From CANHCC01 sp040381555 (GTDB lineage Bacteria; Bacteroidota; Bacteroidia; J057; RFSG01): DNA of 46,848 nt. Numbering within the stretch: position 1 is the stretch's first letter; each line of letters begins with the position of its first letter. This document shows positions 33,917 to 41,531 of the stretch, piece after piece. The DNA is taken from positions 1 to 46,848 of the forward strand of contig JBEIHC010000005.1 in assembly GCA_040381555.1 (NCBI GenBank), given 5' to 3'. A program made the translations under genes and the position numbers. The notes beneath the pieces were generated by a model. It saw nothing but the letters and a program-made list of their open reading frames with translations. It did not search any database and was not told where the DNA came from.

Positions 33917-35824
33917 ATGAAAAAAGTTTTATCCTTTCTCACTCTTGCACTATTGCTTGGAGTTCGGGTAATTGCTCAAACCAGTGGTGGTCCGGATACT
34001 TACGGATATACCTGGAGAAATAGCAATGATCCGAATGGTCCTGCCTACAACTGGGTTGAAATCAAAGGCATGCCCGGTACGGTCTCTGCTACTGGTCTTG
34101 CTGATGACAATGTAGTAGGTCCCTTCAACATTGGCTTCAACTTCCGCTACTATTGGTTAGATGTCACTCAAATCTATGTTGGTTCTAACGGATATATCTC
34201 TTTTTCACCAGTAGCAAATATCGCTTCTACCTCTATTGGTTTCCCATCAATCCCAACTGCTTTCCCTACTAATCAAAATCACTTGGTCGCTCCTATGATG
34301 TGCGACTTGAACTTTGCTGATTCTGTAGGTCAGGTAGGTGCTGGAAACTCTGGAAGTGTATATTATTACACCAATGCAGCTATGGACAGTATGGTCATCA
34401 CTTATGATAGTGTTCCATTCTATGCCAATAGCTCTTACCGTGGATATAATACCTTCCAAATCATCCTTTCTAAAAATGATTCTTCTATCACTTTCCAATA
34501 TAAGCAACAAGAAGATTTTTGGGATGATGATTATTCCGCTACGACCAATCCTTTGGTTGTAGGTATTGAAAATGTTACGGGTCAGATTGGGCTTCAAGTT
34601 TCCAATAGTGTGTATCCTACTCCTAGCACAGCTGTTAAATTTTATTACCCTGGAACTGTAACCTATCAAGTAACGGATGTTCAAGCAGAAGCAAACTTCA
34701 ATGGAGATAATGGGGGTGTTTTTGTTCCTTTAAATGTTCCAAATACTCCGATGACTATCGTGAAGAATGTAGGAAATCAGCCAATCTCTGCTGCAGTTCA
34801 GTGCACTACCACTGTTTTTCCTGCAGGTAGTTTAACTCCAGTTGCGGGTTCTGTTCTAAATACTTCTTACTCTACTGGACTTGCTCCGGGACAAGAAGTA
34901 CAAGTATCTCAAACAGCTTCTTATACTCCAACTGCTACAGGTTCTTTCTTCCTGAGAGGTCAATTGTCCCTTACAGGAGATGCAGCAACAGGTAATAACC
35001 GTGCAGAAACTGAAATGAATGTAGTGGATTGCCAACAAGCCTCCGTTAAACTTGCTTACGATCGTTTTGAAGCTCCATTTGATCAAACGCTTCATGGTTT
35101 GAGTGGTTTCGGTTCCGGAAATGGTGTGGGTGTTTACTTTGAACCTCCCGCTTACCCAGCTCAGATTGACTCTATCGAATTGTATGTAGTTACTACTACC
35201 GTTCCGAGTGACTTTACCATTAATATGTTTGCAAACGACGGTCCTGCAGGTCAGGGTACTAGTCTTGGAACAGCTACTATCACAGCAGCTCAACTTCCTG
35301 CTTCTTCTTTGGTTGTTGTGCCATTGCCTATCAGCCCAGCTATTTCTTTGACTTCAGGTCAGGGAATCTATATTTCTTTTGTTCAGGGTGGTGATTCTAC
35401 CTTCTTGGTTACAGATTTACAACCTCCATTCTCTTACCGTTCTTATGAAGTATTGTTCGGTAACTGGGCAACACATCGTAGTCGTTCTACTGAGGATTTA
35501 GTTATCCGTGTAGTTACTTCTGCTTATGGTAATGTTTCCAATCAGGAAAATGCAACAGGAAATGTAAATAGCTTGGGTCAAAACTTCCCTAACCCAGGTA
35601 CTGACAGAACCCGTATTGAATTTGAATTGGTAAATGGTGGTTCTGCTGAATTTACTGTAACCAATATTCATGGGCAGGTTATTGAAAATAGAGTTATGGA
35701 AAGCTTGAATGCTGGTACAAACTCTATCGATCTTGATGTTGCTTCTTACTCTTCCGGAATTTATTTCTACTCTTTGAAATCCGGAGAACACAAGCTTACT
35801 CGTAAAATGACCGTTACACACTAA
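33917..35824 (+). CDS. T9SS-secreted surface protein
   Basis: The 635-residue protein has a signal peptide ending near VIAQ (about 21), an N-terminal NIDO-like beta domain (residues about 25-240, with QIYVGSNGYISF), two further beta domains and a type IX sorting domain (about 555-635, beginning NFPNPGTDRTRI and ending KLTRKMTVTH). The -7 box and terminator are both strong, so it is probably a separately expressed abundant surface protein. The binding target is not readable. Confidence 0.83.
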   Translation: MKKVLSFLTLALLLGVRVIAQTSGGPDTYGYTWRNSNDPNGPAYNWVEIKGMPGTVSATGLADDNVVGPFNIGFNFRYYWLDVTQIYVGSNGYISFSPVANIASTSIGFPSIPTAFPTNQNHLVAPMMCDLNFADSVGQVGAGNSGSVYYYTNAAMDSMVITYDSVPFYANSSYRGYNTFQIILSKNDSSITFQYKQQEDFWDDDYSATTNPLVVGIENVTGQIGLQVSNSVYPTPSTAVKFYYPGTVTYQVTDVQAEANFNGDNGGVFVPLNVPNTPMTIVKNVGNQPISAAVQCTTTVFPAGSLTPVAGSVLNTSYSTGLAPGQEVQVSQTASYTPTATGSFFLRGQLSLTGDAATGNNRAETEMNVVDCQQASVKLAYDRFEAPFDQTLHGLSGFGSGNGVGVYFEPPAYPAQIDSIELYVVTTTVPSDFTINMFANDGPAGQGTSLGTATITAAQLPASSLVVVPLPISPAISLTSGQGIYISFVQGGDSTFLVTDLQPPFSYRSYEVLFGNWATHRSRSTEDLVIRVVTSAYGNVSNQENATGNVNSLGQNFPNPGTDRTRIEFELVNGGSAEFTVTNIHGQVIENRVMESLNAGTNSIDLDVASYSSGIYFYSLKSGEHKLTRKMTVTH

Positions 35825-35830
35825 TCTGTG

Positions 35831-35879
35831 TTGTGCAAAAAAAAGCCACCTCAATTGGGGTGGCTTTTTTTTTGCACAA
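35831..35879 (+). terminator. Extended hairpin terminator
   Basis: TTGTGC-A8-GCCACCTC pairs with GGGGTGGC-T8-GCACAA to form a very long stem with loop AATT and a T tract. It begins 6 nt past the T9SS stop codon. The symmetrical A/T flanks make it bidirectional. Confidence 0.88.
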
Positions 35880-35885
35880 AATTTA

Positions 35886-35930
35886 GCTTGCACCAAGCAT
35901 AGCTTACCCCAAGCATAGCTTGCACCAAGC
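35886..35930 (+). repeat. A-B-A palindrome triplet, locus 4
   Basis: GCTTGCACCAAGC (35886-35898), GCTTACCCCAAGC (35902-35914) and GCTTGCACCAAGC (35918-35930), with ATA linkers. The middle unit has one arm mismatch. It starts 6 nt after a strong terminator hairpin. Confidence 0.9.
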
Positions 35931-36068
35931 TTAGCTGAGAAAATAATTTATAAAAACGAAAAGTGGTTAGATGCAATTATTATGGGTATTCCTAAAGAAT
36001 TTGTCGTTTTCGGAGTGTTGTATTTTTTATAATTTAGTATATAAATTTAATTAATACATATTCCCTCT

Positions 36069-36440
36069 ATGAGCCTAGGAGCCTTTTCAATCAGTCTGAA
36101 TGTTCAGAATATTCAGGCCTCCAAAAAATTTTATGAAGATTTAGGTTTTGCTGTATTGGGAGGAGATATTCAACAGAATTGGCTTATTATGAAAAATGGG
36201 CACTGTGTAATTGGCCTATTTCATGGAATGTTTGAGAACAATATTCTGACTTTTAATCCTGGTTGGGATCAAGAGGCAAAAAATCTTGAATCCTTTACGG
36301 ATGTTCGAGAAATACAGAAAAGGCTAAAATCTAAGGGGATTTCATTTTCTTCTGAAGTGGACGAATCTACCCAAGGACCAGGGAGCTTTGTTATTAAGGA
36401 TCCAGATGGAAATGTGATATTATTTGACCAACACCGATAA
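36069..36440 (+). CDS. VOC family protein (glyoxalase fold)
   Basis: The 123-residue protein has the vicinal-oxygen-chelate fold: SISLNVQNIQASKKFYEDLGF is the first strand-helix and GPGSFVIKDPDGNVILFDQ the last strands with the metal-ligand Glu position replaced by Asp/Phe residues. Function could be isomerase, dioxygenase or resistance-type binding; the substrate is unknown. No close partner gene is adjacent. Confidence 0.8.
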   Translation: MSLGAFSISLNVQNIQASKKFYEDLGFAVLGGDIQQNWLIMKNGHCVIGLFHGMFENNILTFNPGWDQEAKNLESFTDVREIQKRLKSKGISFSSEVDESTQGPGSFVIKDPDGNVILFDQHR

Positions 36441-36827
36441 ACCTAAAGATCGGAAATATTACCCCAATCAAAAAAATTGGCTCTTCGCAATTTGTTGTGG
36501 GTAATTTCTTTTTCTGTATTCTTAGAACTATCCGCCCGGGCCTACTTCGACCAGGCTCAGTTCATGCTTCGACACGACCCCTCTTTCTATATTAATGAAC
36601 GACACAATTTTATTGAGGGCTATACTTCGTCGGGGCTCAGTACAGGCTCTGCGACCGGGCTATTAAACCGGATATATTCTGGTTTAACAGATTTTCTAAA
36701 TTTGGATAGCGCGATAGTATCAAATAAGTCATTTAATCTCCGATGATAAATTTTCCCATTGTATAAATCGCCCGTAAACCACTCACAAATGCGAAGAACC
36801 CAAAAGTTGAATGGCTATTGGGAACAT
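36441..36827. other. intergenic region with two CTTCG...GGCTCAG repeats
   Basis: Between the VOC gene and pit I see no convincing gene. TACTTCGACCAGGCTCAG (36543) recurs imperfectly as TACTTCGTCGGGGCTCAG (36623), 80 bp apart in the same orientation. A 89-codon frame (36477-36746, TTG start) covers both but is best explained by the repeats. Confidence 0.4.
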
Positions 36828-36848
36828 CCCTAACCACTAACCCCTAAC
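36828..36848. repeat. short CCCTAAC heptamer tract
   Basis: CCCTAAC, CACTAAC, CCCTAAC in a row, ending 3 nt before the pit stop codon (minus strand). It is related to the heptamer tract at 8321. Confidence 0.6.
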
Positions 36849-36851
36849 CCT

Positions 36852-38051
36852 TTAAATAAAAATCTTTACGATATAAAAAGTAATGGCTGCCAAAACTGCA
36901 GACACCGGGATTGTGAGTACCCATGCCCAGAACAATTGAGTAGTAATACCCCAACGAACTGCAGATAATCTTTTTGTAGCTCCTACCCCAATAATCGAAC
37001 CCGTAATTGTATGCGTGGTACTCACCGGAATTTTTAAATTTTCAGAAAGGAATAAAGTAATTGCCCCTGCCGTTTCTGCAGCCACCCCTTCAAATGGAGT
37101 TACTTTGGTAATTTTTGTACCCATAGTTTTGACAATTTTCCATCCTCCGCTCATGGTGCCAATTGCGATTGCTCCGTAGCAGGCCAAGGGAACCCAAACG
37201 GGCATCTGGTCAAAACTGGTAATATCACCAGCTGCTATCAAGGCTACTGTAATAATACCCATCACCTTTTGTGCATCATTTCCCCCATGTCCTAAACTAA
37301 AAGCAGCAGAAGAAACCAACTGTAATCTTTTAAACCAATCCGTTGCATTCGTATGGTTCATTCGGTTTAAAAATAGGGTAAAAATACCCATGGTGTAAAA
37401 GATGAAAGTCAACAGAATCCATTTAAAATTCTTATCGTAAAAAATTACCTTCAAAAAATAATTATCAAAATGTGAGTCAATCTGATTAGGGTCTGTTACG
37501 ATGGATGACATTAAGACAATGGTTACGATAATCATCAAGCTTGTTGAAAGCAGAGCCGGCCAAGCTGATTTGCGAAAGGAAAAAATAAACCAAACAGAAA
37601 TTAGGTAAGCGACAATCATCCCGATTAAGGGGGCCAACAAAATAAAACTTACGGTACGAATGACGGGCTCTGCATTGATGGCATCAAAATTAAACCCTGC
37701 ATGCGTTATTGCAGCTCCGGCAAACCCACCAATTAAAGTGTGAGAGGAAGAAGAAGGAATTCCATACCACCAAGTTAATAAGTTCCAAATAATAGCTGCC
37801 ACCAACCCCGAGAAGATAACCGGAAGTGTGATGAAACTTTCTTGCACAGTTTTGGCAATTGTATTCGCCACTCCATGATCTTGAAAAATAAAAAAGGCCA
37901 TAAAGTTGAAGAACGCGGCCCATACCACAGCCTGAGTGGGCGTCAATACCTTTGTGGATACAATAGTAGCGATGGAATTGGCAGCATCATGAAACCCATT
38001 GATATAATCAAATATCAGGGCCAAGGCTATAATGACTATCAGTAGCGTCAT
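36852..38051 (-). CDS. PiT family inorganic phosphate transporter
   Basis: The 399-residue protein has about ten membrane helices in two related halves. The N-terminal signature is DYINGFHDAANSIATIVST and the second half repeats it as AFSLGHGGNDAQKVMG; ending STTHTITGSIIGVG. The family takes up phosphate with H+ or Na+. It starts 16 nt after the DUF47 gene stop, so the two form an operon, a pairing in which DUF47 proteins modulate PiT transport. Confidence 0.93.
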   Translation of the reverse strand: MTLLIVIIALALIFDYINGFHDAANSIATIVSTKVLTPTQAVVWAAFFNFMAFFIFQDHGVANTIAKTVQESFITLPVIFSGLVAAIIWNLLTWWYGIPSSSSHTLIGGFAGAAITHAGFNFDAINAEPVIRTVSFILLAPLIGMIVAYLISVWFIFSFRKSAWPALLSTSLMIIVTIVLMSSIVTDPNQIDSHFDNYFLKVIFYDKNFKWILLTFIFYTMGIFTLFLNRMNHTNATDWFKRLQLVSSAAFSLGHGGNDAQKVMGIITVALIAAGDITSFDQMPVWVPLACYGAIAIGTMSGGWKIVKTMGTKITKVTPFEGVAAETAGAITLFLSENLKIPVSTTHTITGSIIGVGATKRLSAVRWGITTQLFWAWVLTIPVSAVLAAITFYIVKIFI

Positions 38052-38067
38052 GGTAAAAAAAAACAGA

Positions 38068-38703
38068 TTAGGCGTACTTAATCAAAATAGACCGGATGAT
38101 ATTGGCAGCATCATCAATTTTATCCGTTGCAGTTTCCAAAGATTCCAAAATATCTTTCTTTTTCATCAACTCAATCGGATCCTTCTCGTTTTCAAACAAC
38201 TCGGTGGTGGCACGATCATAAATTGTATCTGCCTCCAACTCAATTTTCTTGATACCCTGACAAATTTGCTTAATCTCAACAGCATTTTTCATACTAATGA
38301 GTAAATCGCAGGCTTTCTCTAGTTCTCGAGCACCTAGAGTAATTTGGTCAGCTAGATCACCAAAATAATGATCCATCGCCATTACTTTATAGAGATAAAT
38401 TCTTTTCCCGGAACCATGCACAAAATCCTGGGCAGAACTGATAGCTGTTGCGAGTTCATGAATATCTTCCCGGTCAAATGGAGTGATGAAATTACGGCCC
38501 AATTCTTTAATAAGAGTACGAAACATCTTTTCCCCTTTCGCATCCATCTCTTGGGCTTTCTTTGATATATCTGCCCATTCCTCGGGAGAAGAGGTTATCA
38601 TTACGCGCAATAACTCTGATAATTCAACCAGATTGTGTGTTGCAGAAACAAATAATGGTACAAATGTCTTGTCTTTGGTATTAAAAAATTGAAGAATTCC
38701 CAT
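38068..38703 (-). CDS. DUF47/PhoU-like phosphate transport accessory protein
   Basis: The 211-residue, mostly helical protein has the DUF47 features: KDKTFVPLFVSATHN at the start, FITPFDREDIHELATAISSA with the metal-binding acidic cluster near residue 75, and a C-terminal coiled region. It resembles PhoU and partners PiT transporters. It precedes pit in an operon. The palindrome GGGTAAAGTTACCC lies 18 nt upstream. Confidence 0.9.
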   Translation of the reverse strand: MGILQFFNTKDKTFVPLFVSATHNLVELSELLRVMITSSPEEWADISKKAQEMDAKGEKMFRTLIKELGRNFITPFDREDIHELATAISSAQDFVHGSGKRIYLYKVMAMDHYFGDLADQITLGARELEKACDLLISMKNAVEIKQICQGIKKIELEADTIYDRATTELFENEKDPIELMKKKDILESLETATDKIDDAANIIRSILIKYA

Positions 38704-38721
38704 AATTCGATCAGAATATGT

Positions 38722-38735
38722 GGGTAAAGTTACCC
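38722..38735. promoter_or_regulatory. palindrome upstream of DUF47-pit
   Basis: GGGTAA-AG-TTACCC is a 6-2-6 palindrome just before the DUF47 ATG. It may be an operator of a phosphate-responsive regulator, or a derived member of the TTACCC-type repeats in this genome. Confidence 0.35.
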
Positions 38736-38843
38736 TTACAAATCCTCGACTCTGTTAAGCCAATGTTATGATAATATTTAGGTTAAACTTCAGCGGGTGA
38801 AGAATGAAGTATAAAAAGATAAAACTCCCTAAAATTGAGCTTG

Positions 38844-38873
38844 GCTTGCTACAAGATAAAGCTTGCTGCAAGC
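38844..38873. repeat. pair of GCTTG-CTG-CAAGC palindromes
   Basis: GCTTGCTACAAGA (38844-38856) and GCTTGCTGCAAGC (38861-38873) are separated by TAAA (17-nt period). Arms equal the A unit but the centre is CTA or CTG. They precede the ftcD -7 box by 19 nt. Confidence 0.7.
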
Positions 38874-38891
38874 CTATTTCCCCCAAATATT

Positions 38892-38899
38892 TAACTTTG
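38892..38899 (+). promoter_or_regulatory. -7 element of ftcD
   Basis: TAACTTTG lies 5 nt before the ATG at 38905, so the mRNA would be near-leaderless. No TTG is at the ideal distance. An earlier TTG-start reading (38863) would begin inside the repeat pair and is not supported. Confidence 0.45.
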
Positions 38900-38904
38900 T
38901 CCTC

Positions 38905-40584
38905 ATGAAAAGAATCCTGGAATGTGTGCCCAATTTTTCAGAGGGCCGCGATATGAGCATTATTGAAGCAATATGCCTGCCCATCCGTCAAACTGAAGGC
39001 GTACAACTTCTAGATATTGACCCAGGCGCTTCCACCAATCGAACCGTCGTTACCTTTGCCGGAGACCCCGATTCCGTTATAGAAGCCGCATTTCAGGCAA
39101 TCAAAATCGCCTCCCAATTAATCGACATGAGCAAACATTCCGGCGCTCACCCTCGCATGGGCGCTACAGATGTTTGCCCCTTAATACCCGTTTCCGGAAT
39201 CTCCGTAGAGGAAGCTGTCCTTTATGCGAAAAAATTAGCGGAAAGAGTGGGTCGGGAATTAAACATCCCGGTTTATCTCTATGAATATGCCGCCCAAAGC
39301 CCAGAACGAAAGAATCTTTCCATCATTCGTTCTGGAGAATATGAAGGTTTTGCCAAAAAAATTCTTCTCCCGGAATGGAAACCTGATTATGGACCAGCAA
39401 TTTTCAATGCCCGCTCCGGTCAATCAGTTATCGGAGTAAGAGAATTCTTGGCAGCTGTTAACTTTAATCTCAACACCTCCTCTGTTCGCTTGGCAAATTC
39501 TGTGGCCTTTGATGTTCGGGAAAATGGTAGAATAAAAACGGATAATGGAAAGCCATCTGGCAAACCTGTATTGGATGAAAATGGGGAACCCGTGCGCATT
39601 CCCGGAACTTTAAAAGAATGCAAAGCGGTGGGCTGGTATATTGAAGAGTACGGATTTGCTCAGGTATCCATGAATCTCACCAATTTATCCATCACTTCCT
39701 TGCATCAAGCTTTTGAAGAAGTGAGCAAATCCGCAGACAGTAGAGGTCTTCGGGTAAGCGGAACTGAGATTGTCGGACTCATTCCTTTAGCTGCATTGAC
39801 TGAGGCTGGAAAATATTTTCTCCAAAAACAAAATCGTTCAATTGGTGTTTCAGAAAAGGAGCTTATTCAAATGGCTATCCGAAGTATGGGACTCAATGAT
39901 CTGAAACCTTTTATTCCGGAAGAGAAAATCATTGAATTCAAACTGAGGGATTCAAAACCCGGACTCAAAGATTTGTCTATACAACAGTTTACAGAAGTCT
40001 TGGCATCAGAAGCACCTGCTCCAGGAGGAGGCTCCGTTGCTGCCCTTTGTGGAAGCCTAGCCGCAGGATTAGCCGCTATGACAGCCAATCTTGCAGCAGG
40101 AAAAAGAGGTTGGGAGGATAAACTCTCCCTCTTTAGTCCACTGGCCTTAAAGGCTCAACAAATTAGAGAAAAACTCCTCTTCCTGATTGATGAAGATACC
40201 CATGCTTTCAACCAGGTGATGTTGGCATTCGGAATGCCCAAATCCACCGATGAGGAAAAAACGGCACGCATAAAGGCGATTCAACAAGCAAACTTATACG
40301 CGGCAGAGATTCCACTTCAGGTAATGTAAACTACTGCTGAAATTTTCCCCATTCTCCGGGAAATGATTCTAAAAGGCAATCCCAGTTCTATCACCGATGC
40401 AGGAGTTGGAGTATTATGCGCCTGCACAGCCATTGAAGGTGCAGGAATGAATGTACTCATCAATTTGCAAGGGATTGAAGATGAAGCAGCCAATTCCAGA
40501 CTCAGGAATTCTGCAACTGAAATAATACAGAACAGTCTCCAAACTAAAGTGGAATTACTGGCAGAAGTACAAAAGAAGATGTAA
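38905..40584 (+). pseudogene. ftcD: glutamate formimidoyltransferase/cyclodeaminase, in-frame stop
   Basis: The frame encodes the bifunctional histidine-degradation enzyme: the formiminotransferase domain (residues 1-330, with HSGAHPRMGATDVCPLIP and catalytic His H82) and the cyclodeaminase domain (from about 350, with APAPGGGSVAALCGSLAA). Codon 475 is TAA (40327-40329) in EIPLQVM-stop-TTAEIFP, where relatives usually have Glu, so GAA to TAA is one change. The same frame then runs on to 40584 with recognisable cyclodeaminase sequence (NPSSITDAGVGVLCACTA). The truncated product lacks 84 residues; formiminotransferase activity may survive. Confidence 0.85.
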
Positions 40585-40685
40585 GTTTTTGGGTTGCAGG
40601 GGGATTGGTTTGGGATTCAAAAATCGGATGACTTACATTCCTTTCTGCAGGATTGATAGGATTTTGTTCAGGTGGTTATATCCCC

Positions 40686-40856
40686 CTATCTAGGTTGCAT
40701 CTTCTGGGGAAACAAACCATATTTGGGTCTCTTAGCCTTTCGGGGAATTCTATTTCCTGTACTCATAACGCCGGGACATCCCGAGGGTCCTGGTCCGCAG
40801 GCACTCAGTAGAAAAGCCAGCGGTAGTATGAGCAGAAGGAAAAATTTCTTTACCAA
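40686..40856 (-). CDS. tiny lipoprotein 2, 56 residues
   Basis: Starting at a TTG, the frame gives VKKFFLLLILPLAFLLSAC, a classic lipoprotein signal with lipobox LLSAC (Cys at residue 20), then GPGPSGCPGVM and a basic tail rich in Lys and Arg. It overlaps the preceding lipoprotein gene by 7 nt (TTG within ATTGGTAA), which suggests coupled translation. Function unknown. It converges on the broken ftcD. Confidence 0.5.
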   Translation of the reverse strand: MVKKFFLLLILPLAFLLSACGPGPSGCPGVMSTGNRIPRKAKRPKYGLFPQKMQPR

Positions 40857-41074
40857 TGTTTATGAATATAACTCCGATACTCGGGTCCTTTACGCCTGCT
40901 GTATCTGTGACCATATCGAAACCGTTTACCGCCACTTTTACTCACAGTGCTTCTGGTCTGATGTTTGACTGCGGAAGGGGGATCACAATCCTGAAGCTTT
41001 TGTTTGCATCCATTAAAGGAGGCAAGAGATAATAGGCCAACAAGCCCAATCGAACATCCAAACCTTAAGCTCAC
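40850..41074 (-). CDS. tiny lipoprotein 1, 74 residues
   Basis: The GTG start overlaps the TGA stop of the preceding gene (GTGA, 4 nt). The protein has a hydrophobic signal with lipobox SFNGC (Cys at residue 23) and a mature part rich in Arg, His, Lys and Tyr, ending YIHKHW. The strongly basic tail suggests it binds nucleic acid, envelope polysaccharide or a partner. I know no family for it. Its stop codon overlaps the next tiny lipoprotein gene. Confidence 0.55.
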   Translation of the reverse strand: MSLRFGCSIGLVGLLSLASFNGCKQKLQDCDPPSAVKHQTRSTVSKSGGKRFRYGHRYSRRKGPEYRSYIHKHW

Positions 41075-41499
41075 ATGAAATTCAACTTCTCTGGCTGCTC
41101 ACTATTCCAAACCTCATGTACTCCATGCCTTCCTGTAAGCACCAATCTTGCCGGTAAGGGCACATACACTAATTTCAGTTCTCCAGTATCGGTATTCTCA
41201 ATGCCAACTCCATCTTGACGCGTTACGGAATAAATTTTATTCCCATTTGCATCCACCTTCTCGACATACTTGCGGGCTATATAGGCAGTGGGATGTAGTA
41301 CTTCCTGCCAGGTATTATATTTATCTTGAATCTGCTGAATAATTTCTTCCATCTGGTCTCCATATTCATCTGTAAATTCATCTTCCAGATCATGCAATTG
41401 ATCTTCCAGCTTATCGTATTTTTTATCGTTAAAATTAAGCTCGGCCAGCTGATTTCTCTTTTCGATGATTTTCAGCAGTTTTTCATTAAAGTTCTTCAT
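41071..41499 (-). CDS. coiled-coil protein of unknown function
   Basis: The 142-residue protein begins MKNFNEKLLKIIEKRNQLAE. Residues 5-65 form a charged helical hairpin or coiled coil rich in Asp/Glu/Lys; the C-terminal half is beta-rich with KLVYVPLPARLVLTGRHGVH. A TTG two codons upstream is possible, but the ATG at 41499 is better. It lies 32 nt after phrB and overlaps tiny lipoprotein 1 by GTGA, so it is part of the same operon. No function is assignable. Confidence 0.65.
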   Translation of the reverse strand: MKNFNEKLLKIIEKRNQLAELNFNDKKYDKLEDQLHDLEDEFTDEYGDQMEEIIQQIQDKYNTWQEVLHPTAYIARKYVEKVDANGNKIYSVTRQDGVGIENTDTGELKLVYVPLPARLVLTGRHGVHEVWNSEQPEKLNFM

Positions 41500-41531
41500 A
41501 AACAACAGATATACCGTAAATATACCGGGTT

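Noticed and set aside
36477..36746. 89-residue plus-strand frame with TTG start
   Set aside because: The frame covers two direct DNA repeats and has a rare start; composition does not look protein-like.
40672..40968. 98-residue plus-strand frame opposite the tiny lipoproteins
   Set aside because: The minus strand shows two lipoboxes with overlapping starts and stops, which is a better explanation.
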